Shown: positions 39,732 to 49,177 of the stretch, piece by piece
Layout of the letters: every line of letters begins with the position of its first letter
How positions within the stretch are numbered: position 1 is the first letter of the stretch
NCBI RefSeq assembly: GCF_000165675.1
Contig: NZ_AEIZ01000008.1
Span: forward strand, 1 to 64,000
DNA length: 64,000 nucleotides
Reading direction: 5' to 3'
Source: Leuconostoc fallax KCTC 3537
GTDB taxonomy: Bacteria; Bacillota; Bacilli; Lactobacillales; Lactobacillaceae
Program-made: the position numbers and the translations under genes
Notes under the pieces: model-generated
What the model was told of the DNA's origin: nothing
The model's database searches: none
What the model saw: the letters and a program-made list of their open reading frames with translations, nothing else

Positions 39732-40178
39732 TTATAAATTTGATTGAGACCAGTACATAGAAAATTCAAGCTCACCCGTCTCTGTATCAATTTGTTTTGT
39801 ATTAACTACAAAACCATTCTTTTCATAAAAATGCAATGCTCTAGCGTTGTTTTCATAGACAGATAATGTCAACTCGTTATTTACTTGCTTAATATAATCA
39901 ACCAGCTGTCTACCAATACCTAATCTTTGAAATTTTCTGTCTACAAATAGTCCTGCAATATAGCCATCCACTTCACCCAAAAAGCCAACTATATTTTCAG
40001 AATTATCATAGTATGCATAGATGTTACTTTGTGGCAGTAGCTTTGCCACAACTGCTATTTTACTCTGCCAATACTTCTGGGGAATAAAATCATGCCCATC
40101 AATATTCCCTTCTAACCATAAATTCAATATTTTGTCTAAATCAGAACCTTTAACATTACGCAACAATTTAATCATCAT
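39732..40178 (-). CDS. GNAT-family N-acetyltransferase
   Basis: ~148 residues. GNAT core: DLDKILNLWLEGN, YAYYDNSENIVGFLGEVDGY, acetyl-CoA loop KFQRLGIGRQLVDYIKQ and YENNARALHFYEKNGFVV. The start is one of two adjacent ATG codons at 40175-40178 after GGAG; the stop of a CGNR zinc-finger remnant overlaps it, so the two were once an operon. Substrate unknown; small-molecule or peptide N-acetylation is typical. Confidence 0.85.
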   Translation of the reverse strand: MMIKLLRNVKGSDLDKILNLWLEGNIDGHDFIPQKYWQSKIAVVAKLLPQSNIYAYYDNSENIVGFLGEVDGYIAGLFVDRKFQRLGIGRQLVDYIKQVNNELTLSVYENNARALHFYEKNGFVVNTKQIDTETGELEFSMYWSQSNL

Positions 40179-40382
40179 CAATCTCCAAATCTATTTTTAA
40201 TACCATTATACATACTTCTATTTATTTTCTTTAGTATGTTTTGTACCTTATGTCTATTGCCACATATCTGAATAGAACACCATTTACGTCGTCCCGATTC
40301 GTCAACAAAAAGCAAAACACATTTAGGATTAGCAGGTTGTCCTAATGACTGGTTGGCACTTTTTATGGAACCTAATTTATTC
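40178..40382 (-). pseudogene. CGNR zinc-finger protein remnant
   Basis: 68 codons in frame: ANPKCVLLFVDESGRRKWCS then IQICGNRHKVQN, the CGNR zinc finger with its Cys pairs. This is normally the C-terminal ~50 residues of a ~180-residue transcriptional regulator; the N-terminal part is gone and an in-frame stop precedes it. Its TGA overlaps the acetyltransferase start (ATGA type). The region 40383-40696 upstream shows nothing else recognisable. Confidence 0.7.
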
Positions 40383-40696
40383 TACTTCTTGACTAACACA
40401 ATCATATTTCATCAATTTTTATCAATCATTCTAATAGATTGATGTAACTATTCTTCTTATTCCAAAATGTCCTGCCTATGCTCTAGTAACATTTTTCCGC
40501 CTTAACGGCATAGTTGATATATCAAATTTCATTCGAGCGAATTGTTTTATTTTATCAATAAATACAGTAAATAATAAAATTCGAGTCCATCATCAGATAA
40601 CTTTTTATGCGATATTCTATATGTGTCGCATATCTGTGATAAACTTATTTAACTCACTATTTCTAAAGGAGAAGCATCATATTAAAACTCAGTCCA

Positions 40697-41140
40697 ATGA
40701 AACCTAAAGCGTTTCAAGAGTATATATCATTTGCAGTTAATGAATATGCCAAAGAGAAAATTGAAGTCGGGTCATGGTCAACCAAACAGGCTCAACAAAA
40801 TGCTCAAATGACCTATGACCGCTTATTACCTAAAGGACTTAACACGCCTCATCATTTTTTATACTCTATTTACGATGACACAGTTATAGTTGGTTATATT
40901 TGGTTTGGGGCTGACAATGAGAATCAATCCAGGGCATTTATTTTTGATTTTGAAATCTATCACGATTACCAAAATAATGGTTTCGGATCACAAGCACTAA
41001 AACTCGTTTCAAATGAAGCCAAGAAAATGGGATTTGATACGATTGGACTACATGTTTTTGGTAATAATGATAAGGCGATACATGTATATCAAAAAAGTGG
41101 CTTTGGCATTACAGATATAAAAATGCAGAAAAAGATCTAA
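40697..41140 (+). CDS. GNAT-family N-acetyltransferase
   Basis: 147 residues. HHFLYSIYDDTVIVGYIWFG, FDFEIYHDYQNNGFGSQALK (acetyl-CoA-binding loop, N-x-G-x-G/S variant of Q/R-x-x-G-x-G/A) and LHVFGNNDKAIHVYQKSGF are typical. A good AAAGGAG lies ~30 bp upstream of this ATG, so the real start may be a non-ATG codon near 40680 (LKLSP precedes the Met in frame). Single-gene unit, substrate unknown. Confidence 0.82.
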   Translation: MKPKAFQEYISFAVNEYAKEKIEVGSWSTKQAQQNAQMTYDRLLPKGLNTPHHFLYSIYDDTVIVGYIWFGADNENQSRAFIFDFEIYHDYQNNGFGSQALKLVSNEAKKMGFDTIGLHVFGNNDKAIHVYQKSGFGITDIKMQKKI

Positions 41141-41170
41141 TATAAAGGTCTTTTTACTTTGCCAAAAGAT

Positions 41171-41728
41171 TTAGTTAGTCTCATGCATTACCAGTTCAAT
41201 AGGTGAAAGCGTTCTGGTTTTATAATAAATATCAGTAATCTCCTCGACACTTCTCGGATATTGTTCAAAAACCCAAATTTTTATGATTGAAATTGTTGAA
41301 TTTAATAACAGTGTTTGCGCATACTTTTGAGGAATTGTTATATTAAACTCATTATTGGTTTGGATGAAGTCACTAATCAGTTTCTCAAATTGCTTCAAAA
41401 AGACATCATCTAAACTTACTATCTTAAAAGATTGCATATGATTAAATATAAATTCAAATATTTTGGGAATACCTTTACCTAAACCGCAGGCTACTAGATC
41501 CGAAATCAATAATTTATCAAGTTCAGCTAACAGTTCCCTTTCAACGGAAATAATGAAGTCATTAAAATCATCATAATTCAAATAAAAAGTACCTCTGTTT
41601 AATCCTGCTTTTATTGTTAATTCTGATACTGATATTTTATCCAGTGATTTTATTTTGGTTAATTCATACAAAGCAAATATCAGCTTATCTTTTGTTTTTC
41701 TTTTATCTTCATAAATCAACATTATCAT
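41171..41728 (-). CDS. TetR-family transcriptional regulator
   Basis: ~185 residues. N-terminal helix-turn-helix KISVSELTIKAGLNRGTFYL followed by NYDDFNDFIISVE, as in the TetR/AcrR regulators often found beside quinone reductases; the remainder is an all-helical ligand domain. Divergent from the NAD(P)H oxidoreductase gene across a ~45 bp gap, so it most likely represses that gene and itself from one operator in the AT-rich gap (TATATATTATA). Confidence 0.85.
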   Translation of the reverse strand: MIMLIYEDKRKTKDKLIFALYELTKIKSLDKISVSELTIKAGLNRGTFYLNYDDFNDFIISVERELLAELDKLLISDLVACGLGKGIPKIFEFIFNHMQSFKIVSLDDVFLKQFEKLISDFIQTNNEFNITIPQKYAQTLLLNSTISIIKIWVFEQYPRSVEEITDIYYKTRTLSPIELVMHETN

Positions 41729-41774
41729 TTCTTTTGTTCATTGTTATATCACTCATATGCTATATATTATAGTT

Positions 41775-42353
41775 ATGAAAATACTAATCATATATACCTA
41801 TCCTCATCACAATAGTCTTAACGGTGCAATTTTTGATGCTGTTATACAAAACTTAAATAACGAACACGATGTTAAAATTATTGATCTTTATCAAGAGCAT
41901 TTCAACCCCGTATTAAATTTCGATAAAAATAATAAGCGTCGTGATTTGTTTTTATCTACTGAAACTAAAAAGTATAGAGAAGCTATTTCTTGGAGTAATC
42001 ACCTTATTTTTATCTTCCCTATTTGGTGGAGTAGCATGCCTGCAATTTTAAAAGGCTTCATAGATAAGGTATTTGCACAAAATTTTGCCTATTCTTATGA
42101 TTCGAATAAAATAATACCTCACAAACTATTACACGGAAAAACAGCTAGTATTATCGTAACGCATGATACGCCACAATTTATCGCTAAGTATATACAAAAA
42201 GATTATGGGAAAATACTCAAAAAGCAAATTCTTGAAAATATGTGTGGCATTAGAGTAAACGCCTTAATATCGTTTCCCAATGTTAGAAAAAGTAGTCTAA
42301 AACGACGTGCTAATTTCTTAAATAAAATAAAAGTGTACGCCAAAAAACTCTAA
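41775..42353 (+). CDS. NAD(P)H-dependent oxidoreductase (flavodoxin-like, quinone reductase family)
   Basis: 192 residues from ATG at 41775 (MKILIIYTYPHHNSLNGAIF). Flavodoxin_2 fold: phosphate loop after the first strand, HLIFIFPIWWSSMPAILKGF with the FMN-binding WW, and IDKVFAQNFAYSYD. Related to KefF/MdaB/YwrO. Probable two-electron reduction of quinones or electrophiles with FMN or FAD. Controlled presumably by the divergent TetR gene. Followed by a clean terminator. Confidence 0.87.
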   Translation: MKILIIYTYPHHNSLNGAIFDAVIQNLNNEHDVKIIDLYQEHFNPVLNFDKNNKRRDLFLSTETKKYREAISWSNHLIFIFPIWWSSMPAILKGFIDKVFAQNFAYSYDSNKIIPHKLLHGKTASIIVTHDTPQFIAKYIQKDYGKILKKQILENMCGIRVNALISFPNVRKSSLKRRANFLNKIKVYAKKL

Positions 42354-42357
42354 AAAT

Positions 42358-42390
42358 AAAAAAGCCAATTATGCTAATAATTGGCTTTTT
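42358..42390. terminator. Terminator of the oxidoreductase gene
   Basis: AAAAAGCCAATTA...TAATTGGCTTTTT, stem of 12-13 bp with a short loop, 5 bp after the stop codon; also usable by the minus strand. Confidence 0.85.
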
Positions 42391-42398
42391 GCTATGCG

Positions 42399-42746
42399 TT
42401 AGTCCGCTTGTCTATATATGTTTTTATTTATTAATAACAATATCAAAAATATTAAAATAAGCGTTACCGTATATAGCGGAAACACAAGTATGCGCCCGTT
42501 ATGAAGCAAACTCATTATAAATGTTAGCATACTAATCAAACAATAATACATTAATCCGAATATTCCACTTGCTAAGACAATAACATCTGTGTAAGCATAA
42601 AGTGAACTTTTTAAAATAACAGGTAATGCAATATTAATACCTAGGAAAATACCAATTAACATACTTGGTTTTCTACCATATCTATCGGATAACATTCCCC
42701 ATATCAACACACCTAGATCCCCAACTGAAATATTATATTCGTACAT
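42399..42746 (-). pseudogene. MFS transporter remnant
   Basis: GMLSDRYGRKPSMLIGIFLG is the MFS loop 2-3 signature (D-x-x-G-R-K) in its natural setting, followed by three hydrophobic helices (NIALPVILKSSLYAYTDVIV, FGLMYYCLISMLTFIM, TVTLILIFLILLLINK). A complete MFS protein has 12 helices and ~400 residues; here the first helix and the second half are missing, with an apparent internal deletion before the last helix. Non-functional fragment. Confidence 0.65.
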
Positions 42747-42767
42747 CAGATGACTATTTCATCCAAC

Positions 42768-43223
42768 TTAAATATGTCGGCTTAAAACGTCGGCTAATTC
42801 TTCCACTTCTTCTTTTTCAACTGCTCCAAATCGATTTAAAATAGGTGAGTCAATATCAATTACACCATAAGGTTCACCATTCCGATATATTGGAACCACT
42901 AACTCTGAATTGCTATCAGCATCACAGGCAATATGCCCAGCAAATGCATGCACATCAGGCACTACAAGACTCTTGCGCTGTGAAAACGCACTACCAACAA
43001 CGCCTGATTCAGGTTGAATATGCATACATGCTACTTTACCTTGAAAAGGTCCTAAATCTAACGTTTTAGTGTCTGCATTATAGATATAAAAGCCAGCCCA
43101 ATTAACATCCCCATAATTATGGAAAATTAATGCAGCTGCATTGGATAAATTTGATACTGAATTGGTTTCATTTTCCAACAGTGCATTTAATTGTTGCCCA
43201 ATCAATGTATTCAATTGCTTCAT
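42768..43223 (-). CDS. msrC: Free methionine-(R)-sulfoxide reductase (GAF domain)
   Basis: 151 residues, intact. GAF-type fRMsr: NWAGFYIYNADTKTLDLGPF, QGKVACMHI, LVVPDVHAFAGHIACDADS and SELVVPI. It reduces free Met-R-sulfoxide. Of the three cysteines of the E. coli enzyme, the ones in KVAC and HIAC are present, but the middle one is replaced (GVVG where family members have GVCG), so the regeneration pathway must use the other two. Upstream lies the MazG-like gene on the same strand. Confidence 0.88.
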   Translation of the reverse strand: MKQLNTLIGQQLNALLENETNSVSNLSNAAALIFHNYGDVNWAGFYIYNADTKTLDLGPFQGKVACMHIQPESGVVGSAFSQRKSLVVPDVHAFAGHIACDADSNSELVVPIYRNGEPYGVIDIDSPILNRFGAVEKEEVEELADVLSRHI

Positions 43224-43253
43224 AAGATACCTCGCTTATTATATAATGTCCAC

Positions 43254-43766
43254 TCACAACTGCGAATATTTAACCTGTTGTTCAATATCAGCTGAAATTT
43301 TAGGTTCTGGCTTATATTTTGCCTCCCATTCTTGTGGTTTGAGCACTTTGTTGGTGATTGGGTCGCGATGTGGCTGACCATCAGGAAATAACTTATGCAT
43401 ATTAGCCGAATGGATTGCTGATAACGTATGCGTTGGCTCAACGTCCATTAATACATAACTACCAAAAGCTAAATAAATGATATCTCCCAATGAATCAACC
43501 TGTTGCACAATAGGTAAGTTAGTATTATCTGCTTTATTCAATAACTTTTGTTTAGCAGAATTGAGACGCTCTGTCATCTCAGTAAAAACTTGATTTATTG
43601 ATTGTTCTGTTTGACAATGACTAACGGCTAATTCTGTTAGTTCTTCTAAAATAAAACCAACACGATTCATTAATTCTTCCTGATTTAAAGCCGTTGGTTG
43701 CTCGGGTTGCCGGTCATCAAAAACTTGGTGAAAAGCTTCTGCTTGTTGATAAAGATGTTCTGTCAT
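43254..43766 (-). CDS. MazG/PRA-PH-like nucleotide pyrophosphohydrolase
   Basis: ~170 residues; ATG at 43766 chosen because GAGGAG stands 9 bases upstream (the frame is open to 43808). All-alpha NTP-PPase pattern: LMNRVGFILEELTELA (E-x-x-E), then VDSLGDIIYLAFGSYVLMD (D-x-x-D) and SANMHKLFPDGQPHRDP, KVLKPQEWEAKYKPEP. This C-terminal signature is shared by a MazG-like group common in lactic acid bacteria. It probably hydrolyses noncanonical NTPs. Same strand as msrC, 30 bp upstream. Confidence 0.8.
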   Translation of the reverse strand: MTEHLYQQAEAFHQVFDDRQPEQPTALNQEELMNRVGFILEELTELAVSHCQTEQSINQVFTEMTERLNSAKQKLLNKADNTNLPIVQQVDSLGDIIYLAFGSYVLMDVEPTHTLSAIHSANMHKLFPDGQPHRDPITNKVLKPQEWEAKYKPEPKISADIEQQVKYSQL

Positions 43767-43844
43767 AAATTCCAACTCCTCATCGATAATATTCATTACA
43801 TCATTCATATTATTCTAGCTTAAGATGATATTTCATACAATATT

Positions 43845-44312
43845 TTACACTGTGATTTGCTCATCAACATCAATCAATTCCAAGAGAGATAGTGCGACCT
43901 CTGCTCCCTTATTACCTGCCTTTGCGCCAGATCGGTGTTGTGCTTGTACCAATGTGTCAGTCGTTAACACACCGAAAACCACGGGCTGCATCGTATTGAG
44001 CCCAACTTGTAAGATGCCATTTGCTGCACCATTAATCACTAAATCATAATGATCCGTATCACCTTTAATCACTGCCCCCAGTGTGATAATCCCATCATAC
44101 TTTTGCATTTGTGCTACTTTGTTAGCCATCATAGGTAATTCAAAAGCACCTGGTACCCAGATAACATCAATATTTTCTTGTTGTAAACCGTGCATGGTAA
44201 GAGCTTCTGTTGCCCCTTGAATTAATTGTTCCACAATTAAAGTATTAAATCGACTTGCAATGATTGCAATATGTCTGTTTTCATGTTGTGTTAGGTTACC
44301 TTTATAAATCAT
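43845..44312 (-). CDS. ribH: 6,7-dimethyl-8-ribityllumazine synthase
   Basis: 155 residues. [45 protein letters not shown]-like [16 protein letters not shown] with catalytic His, and [20 protein letters not shown]. Condenses 5-amino-6-ribitylaminouracil with dihydroxybutanone phosphate, the penultimate step of riboflavin synthesis. Last gene of the rib operon; its start overlaps ribBA by 4 bp. Confidence 0.96.
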   Translation of the reverse strand: MIYKGNLTQHENRHIAIIASRFNTLIVEQLIQGATEALTMHGLQQENIDVIWVPGAFELPMMANKVAQMQKYDGIITLGAVIKGDTDHYDLVINGAANGILQVGLNTMQPVVFGVLTTDTLVQAQHRSGAKAGNKGAEVALSLLELIDVDEQITV

Positions 44313-45535
44313 CTGATTACTCTACTTTCTTTATTATTACAGCATGTGTTTGAACTTATTTTCTTAGTCGCCATGTATTGTTGGTTTGTATCATTGATTC
44401 CTGTGATAAGTGGCACACACTCAACGACTTCAATACCATATGCTATCAAGGCTTTCATTTTTTGTGGATTATTGGTTAATAAACGTATTTTGCTCATCCC
44501 CGCTGCCTTTAATATTTCTGCTGCTTGGCGATAATCACGTGCATCTGGTTGATGGCCTAAAGCAACATTAGCATCATAGGTATCATATTGATTTTCTTGC
44601 AAAACATATGCTTTTAACTTTTCATGCAAACCAATCCCACGACCTTCTTGACGTAGATAAACAACAGCGCCACCCTCTTGATTGATTATCTCCAATGCTT
44701 TGTGTAATTGTGGGCCGCATTCGCAACGTAATGAACCAAATATTTCACCGGTCAGACATTCAGAATGAACACGGACTAATGGTATCCCAGTGCTCAATTG
44801 ACGGCTTTGCATCAGTAAATGTGGCTTACCATCTTTTCCTCGGTATTCCGTTAAATTAAAATCCCCATAAGTACTTGGTAAATGTACAGTTGTCTCCTGT
44901 TTAACTGTATATTGTGATGCGACCTGGCGATAAATTATTAAATCCTGAATTGACAACTGTGTTAAATGCTGTGTTTGTGCTAAATCAGATAATGCTTGTT
45001 CTCTCGCCATTGTGCCATCTTGAGCTAAAATTTCGATAATATAGGCAATTGGCGGTACACCGGCAATTTTAGCTAATTCTACAGCCCCTTCTGTATGTCC
45101 TTGGCGTTTTAGAACACCACCGTCTTCGGCCACTAATGGAAAAATGTGTCCAGGTGTTTCAAAATCAGCAGCTGTCGTACTTAAATTAGCTAATTGTTTA
45201 ATTGTATGTGCTCGCTCATATGCAGAAACCCCAGTTGTACTACTCATGTGATCCACACTAACTGTAAACTTTGTACCAAATTTTTCTGAATTGTGTGACG
45301 TCATTTGTGCTAAGGCTAATTGTTCAGCGCGTGCTCTGGTCATTGGAACAGCTAACACGCCACGCGCAATACTTAAAGCTCGATTAATCGCTTCCGGTGT
45401 TACAAAAGAAGCTAAACCAACCAAATCACCTTCATGTTCACGATCCTGATCATCAGTCAGAATAATGAGTTCCCCCTGCTTTAATGCATTAACTGCTATC
45501 TTTACTTTTTCAATACTCTCTTCTGTCGTCATCAT
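44309..45535 (-). CDS. ribBA: Bifunctional DHBP synthase / GTP cyclohydrolase II
   Basis: 408 residues. N-terminal DHBP synthase ([48 protein letters not shown]) and C-terminal GTP cyclohydrolase II with the zinc cysteines ([18 protein letters not shown]) and [18 protein letters not shown]. Supplies both precursors for lumazine synthesis from ribulose-5-P and GTP. Overlaps ribE and ribH by 4 bp each, so the operon is translationally coupled. Confidence 0.96.
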   Translation of the reverse strand: MMTTEESIEKVKIAVNALKQGELIILTDDQDREHEGDLVGLASFVTPEAINRALSIARGVLAVPMTRARAEQLALAQMTSHNSEKFGTKFTVSVDHMSSTTGVSAYERAHTIKQLANLSTTAADFETPGHIFPLVAEDGGVLKRQGHTEGAVELAKIAGVPPIAYIIEILAQDGTMAREQALSDLAQTQHLTQLSIQDLIIYRQVASQYTVKQETTVHLPSTYGDFNLTEYRGKDGKPHLLMQSRQLSTGIPLVRVHSECLTGEIFGSLRCECGPQLHKALEIINQEGGAVVYLRQEGRGIGLHEKLKAYVLQENQYDTYDANVALGHQPDARDYRQAAEILKAAGMSKIRLLTNNPQKMKALIAYGIEVVECVPLITGINDTNQQYMATKKISSNTCCNNKESRVIR

Positions 45536-46128
45536 GCATCCCCTTTTGTTAGATATTTAGCTAAAATATCGGTTTCAATATTCACTAGGTCATTAATTTC
45601 TAACGTTCCTAAATGCGTATGAGTCACCGTATGCGGAATAAGCCCTATTTGGAAAGTGTCCTTTGATGTGTTAATGACGGTTAAACTCACACCAGAAATA
45701 GCAATCGAACCTTTAGGCACTATCTGCGACATTAAAGTCGTGTCCGCCACAAGAAAAGTAAAGTAGACTGTTTCTTCTAATCTTTTCTTTTGTATAACCC
45801 GTGCTGTTGTGTCGACATGCCCCAAGACAAAATGGCCATCAAAACGTTCTGTTGCTAAGATTGATTTTTCAAGATTAACACTTTCGCCAATCTGGTAGTG
45901 GTTAACAATTGTCGCTTTAAAAGTGGGTATCATAATGTTAAAGAATGCATGGTGTGGCTCAAATGAAGTAATGGTCAAGCAAATGCCGTCTACCATGACA
46001 CTTGCACCGACCTGACTATCACTAAAATAATCCTGATTAGTAGTAATGCCTATTCGTAAAGTATGATCATGACGATGTTCGATATGATCAATTTGTCCAA
46101 TTTGTTGTGTAATCCCAGTAAACATCAT
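45532..46128 (-). CDS. ribE: Riboflavin synthase alpha chain
   Basis: 198 residues with the two repeated lumazine-binding halves: MFTGITQQIGQI, GASVMVDGICLTI and FFNIMIPTF in the first, LGHVDTTARV, KGSIAISGVSLTV and LIPHTVTHT in the second. Dismutates two lumazines into riboflavin. Overlaps ribD upstream and ribBA downstream by 4 bp. Confidence 0.95.
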   Translation of the reverse strand: MMFTGITQQIGQIDHIEHRHDHTLRIGITTNQDYFSDSQVGASVMVDGICLTITSFEPHHAFFNIMIPTFKATIVNHYQIGESVNLEKSILATERFDGHFVLGHVDTTARVIQKKRLEETVYFTFLVADTTLMSQIVPKGSIAISGVSLTVINTSKDTFQIGLIPHTVTHTHLGTLEINDLVNIETDILAKYLTKGDA

Positions 46129-47165
46129 GACACCCCTTTTTCTAAGTGATTAAAATAACGTAACTTAACCGCATTACCAATAGTTAGCATCTCATCTGGA
46201 TTTTGTTGCAATGTCACGCTTGCTAAGCCGCTGTCCAATAATAATTTATCGGTTCGATATATCAAATATTCGTTCCATAAATCTTGTGCAATAAAAGATT
46301 GAATCAAGCTGGGGCCGCCTTCAACCATTATTGATTGAATCTGCTGTTGTTGCGCGAGGTCATTAAGCACACCAATTAAGCCATTATGGCTTTCTTTAAC
46401 GTACGCATGCTTTTCGGCAAATGCGTGATTTTCAGTATAAATCAACCAACGATTTGAAAAATCAAACTTAATGTTTTGTAATCTACCACGCCTATCTAAC
46501 ACAATGCGTAATGGTTGGGGATGATGTAATGCTAGATATCGCACGGTTAAACTCGGCCAATCAGTGAGAAAAGTCTGGCTACCAATTAGAATGGCGCTTT
46601 TACTTGCGCGCTCTTGATGCACATCAATATCAGCTTTGTGGTTCGTTAATTTGATACGTGTCTTAGCATTGTCCGACACAATACCATTCTTAGACGTCGC
46701 TAATTTAAGTTGTACATAGGGCAGCCGATGCTCAAAGTAATAGTGAAATTCAGGATTAAGTCGACGACTATGTTCTGTGTTGAGTACATCAACTTGAATA
46801 CCTGCCTGTTTCAAAATGGCTACCCCATGACCATTTGTCGATGGGTTTGGGTCAATACTGCCAATCACAACACGCCTCAATCCCCACTTCGCCATTGATT
46901 GTGCACAAGAACCAACTTTTCCGTGTGTCGAACAAGGTTCTAATGTCACATACATGGTTGCATCAATAACCTGTGCAGGATCTTTCAGCTGATGAAAGGT
47001 ATTCATTTCTGCATGTTCTTGGCCAAATTGATGATGATAACCTGTCGCCAAAACAACATTATCTTTCACAATAACCGCACCTACTCTGGGATTTTCAAAA
47101 GTTAAATCTTTATTGGCTTGAGCTGCTGTTTTTCCAGCCAAAGCCATGAGTGTTAAATCATTCAT
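46125..47165 (-). CDS. ribD: Bifunctional pyrimidine deaminase / reductase
   Basis: 346 residues. Cytidine-deaminase-like zinc site HAEMNTFHQL and YVTLEPCSTHGKVGSCAQSM; C-terminal reductase RibD_C with PYVQLKLATSKNGIVSD and SIMVEGGPSLIQSFI. First gene of the riboflavin operon, AAGGAGG ribosome site, directly downstream of the terminator hairpin and FMN riboswitch. Confidence 0.95.
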   Translation of the reverse strand: MNDLTLMALAGKTAAQANKDLTFENPRVGAVIVKDNVVLATGYHHQFGQEHAEMNTFHQLKDPAQVIDATMYVTLEPCSTHGKVGSCAQSMAKWGLRRVVIGSIDPNPSTNGHGVAILKQAGIQVDVLNTEHSRRLNPEFHYYFEHRLPYVQLKLATSKNGIVSDNAKTRIKLTNHKADIDVHQERASKSAILIGSQTFLTDWPSLTVRYLALHHPQPLRIVLDRRGRLQNIKFDFSNRWLIYTENHAFAEKHAYVKESHNGLIGVLNDLAQQQQIQSIMVEGGPSLIQSFIAQDLWNEYLIYRTDKLLLDSGLASVTLQQNPDEMLTIGNAVKLRYFNHLEKGVS

Positions 47166-47188
47166 CTGTTTTCCTCCTTTTTTGGAGC

Positions 47189-47222
47189 AAAAAACCCGAT
47201 GTGTTAATCACATCGGGTTTCA
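47189..47222 (-). terminator. Hairpin between the FMN riboswitch and ribD
   Basis: AAACCCGATGTG / CACATCGGGTTT perfect 12-bp stem followed on the minus strand by a T run (GGGTTTTTTGC), ending only a few bases before the ribD ribosome site. As expected for the expression platform of an FMN riboswitch: termination when FMN is bound, possibly also affecting ribosome access. Confidence 0.85.
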
Positions 47223-47291
47223 TTATCAGATTAATTTAAAAAACTAGTCAAAAAAGCCACTAAACGCGACACTAAAAACTAGATAATTTTA

Positions 47292-47426
47292 AATCTTCTC
47301 CCATCCAGACTTTAACTGTCGGTCACAGAATTTCACTGTGTCAACTACATATTCAATATGTAGGTCACGGACTAAGGTAGCATTGTACCATTACCGTCGG
47401 TCGGGAATTACACCCTGCCCCGAAGA
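47292..47426 (-). promoter_or_regulatory. FMN riboswitch (RFN element)
   Basis: On the minus strand it begins TTCGGGGCAGGGTG, with AATTCCCGACCGACGGTAAT, GTCCGTGACC, a variable stem (CTACATATTGAATATGTAG) and ends GACCGACAGTTAAAGTCTGG, GATGGGAGAAGAT: the conserved core of the RFN element. It controls the ribD-E-BA-H operon through the hairpin at 47189-47222. Confidence 0.96.
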
Positions 47427-47540
47427 TTAATTATTTAACACTTAAAAATTTAGCATTTAAAAAATATTTGTCAAATCAATAATCATGTCAAAATAACAAG
47501 CAGTCATTCAATTATGCTTCTATCACTGCTTATCTAATGA

Positions 47541-48704
47541 TTATATTGAAGCTTCATAAAGAGCCACAACATCAGCAACAGCCATTGGGACAAAACCATG
47601 ATCCAAATGGCCCACACTCACTGCGCTTGTAGCCATTGCTTCAAAGTGTTCATTATTCTCAATGCCAACACCTGTCAATGTCATCGGTACCTCTAAACTA
47701 GAAATCCATTCTGCGGTAGTATCAATGGCTGCCTGAGCTATCGTGGCATTATCGCCATCAAGTTGCCAGACATGACGACCAAAATTAGCAAACAATGACT
47801 GAGTATCCGCATTTAATGCAAAACGCATCCAATGTGGCGTCAAAATCCCCAAACCCACACCATGCGTAATATCATAGTAAGCGGATAGCTCGTGCTCAAT
47901 CGGATGAACTGTCCATTCATTCGCATTACCTGTTCCTACAAGGCCATTTAATCCCAACGTTGATGCCCACATTAAATTAGCTCGTGCATCATAGTTATTG
48001 GGATCTTTCAAAGCAACTGGCGCCCATTTAATGACTGTCCGCATCAAACCTTCAATCATACCGGATTTCACGTCATTATTTTGGGCAGTATCAAAATACT
48101 GTTCGGCTAAATGGCTGAAAATATCAATAGCACCGGCAGCTGTTTGCCATTTTGAAACTGAATATGTTAAAGTCGGGTCTAAGAATGATACTGCGGGGGT
48201 ATTAGGACCAAAAGTATCTAACTTTTGGTTGGTATCAGGATTTGAAATAACCGAACCTGCATTCATTTCAGTTCCCGTCGCTGAGAGTGTCAAAATATCA
48301 ACCACTGGTACCTGTGGCATTTCAAATCGCTTGCTTGAATCTAATACTAAGTCCCACGGATCTGATGCATAAAATTTTGATGAGGCAATGAGTTTTACAG
48401 CGTCAATAACAGAGCCACCGCCAACGGCCAAAATAACATCAATATCATTGTCTTTAGCAAGCTGTTGACCATCTCGTACTGACTCAATTTTGGGATTTGG
48501 TTCAATACCAGACAATTCAACAACATTTAAGCCGTCTAATGCTTTAATAACACGGTCATATAAGCCTGACTTTTTAATTGATCCGCCCCCATACGCAAGC
48601 AAAATATTCTGTCCGAATTGCGACACGGCATCACGAAGTTCACTATCTATCCGATTCGCGCCGAAACGGATGTCTGTTGCATTTTTAAATGTAAAATTTT
48701 CCAT
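47541..48704 (-). CDS. Iron-dependent alcohol dehydrogenase (YqhD/BDH-like)
   Basis: 387 residues, intact. NAD(P) region AVGGGSVIDAVKLIA and LAYGGGSIKKSGLYDRV, ATGTEMNAGSVISN, then metal ligands in AAGAIDIFSHLAEQYF, EWTVHPIEHELSAYYD and THGVGLGILTPHWM. The GGGS plus TGTEMN features match NADPH-preferring group III alcohol dehydrogenases (YqhD, butanol dehydrogenase). Probably reduces aldehydes during heterolactic metabolism or stress. Monocistronic. Confidence 0.92.
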   Translation of the reverse strand: MENFTFKNATDIRFGANRIDSELRDAVSQFGQNILLAYGGGSIKKSGLYDRVIKALDGLNVVELSGIEPNPKIESVRDGQQLAKDNDIDVILAVGGGSVIDAVKLIASSKFYASDPWDLVLDSSKRFEMPQVPVVDILTLSATGTEMNAGSVISNPDTNQKLDTFGPNTPAVSFLDPTLTYSVSKWQTAAGAIDIFSHLAEQYFDTAQNNDVKSGMIEGLMRTVIKWAPVALKDPNNYDARANLMWASTLGLNGLVGTGNANEWTVHPIEHELSAYYDITHGVGLGILTPHWMRFALNADTQSLFANFGRHVWQLDGDNATIAQAAIDTTAEWISSLEVPMTLTGVGIENNEHFEAMATSAVSVGHLDHGFVPMAVADVVALYEASI

Positions 48705-48838
48705 ATTAAATATTTATTTAACCTTTTCTAAATGATAACCAGTATCTTGTTATTTAAAAATTCTGGTACTTATATTTTAACAGTAAATAAGACGCTGAAC
48801 CATTTGTAAACAAGGTTTTATGTAAAGACATCAGGATC

Positions 48839-49054
48839 TTACTGTGATGATTCTGCTGATGATGCATCTACTTCCCAAAACAATGTATTCAGATCGGTTT
48901 CTAGTGCATATGCTAGTTTCAGGCACAATGCCAATGAAGGATTATATTTATCATTTTCAATTAAATTAATGGTCTGCCTAGCAACACCAATACGTTGTGA
49001 TAATTCGTATTGCGACAATTTTTTCTTTTGACGATATTGTTTGATTCGATTCAT
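48839..49054 (-). CDS. Small XRE-family (YozG/YvaO type) regulator
   Basis: 71 residues from ATG at 49054 (GGAG 6 bases upstream; the frame is open to 49072). Helix-turn-helix KLSQYELSQRIGVARQTINL followed by IENDKYNPSLALCLKLAYAL and DLNTLFWEVD, the compact 'IENDKYNPS' class of transcriptional regulators. Same strand as the alcohol dehydrogenase but separated from it; target unknown. Confidence 0.88.
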   Translation of the reverse strand: MNRIKQYRQKKKLSQYELSQRIGVARQTINLIENDKYNPSLALCLKLAYALETDLNTLFWEVDASSAESSQ

Positions 49055-49128
49055 AAACAACTCCAATGACATCTATAAATTACTTTTATCATATCATTAT
49101 TACGCCTGTATTCATTTTTAAAGCTAAT

Positions 49129-49168
49129 AAAAAATTACCTTTACTATGTCAAAGCAAAGGTAATTTTT
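49129..49168. terminator. Terminator after the PadR gene
   Basis: AAAAATTACCTT...AAGGTAATTTTT with a 14-base loop, 10 bp beyond the corrected PadR stop; bidirectional in appearance. Confidence 0.75.
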
Positions 49169-49177
49169 GATATATCA

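Noticed and set aside
47998-48372. Plus-strand frame opposite the alcohol dehydrogenase
   Set aside because: It is the mirror of a well-supported gene and has no protein-like motif or ribosome site.
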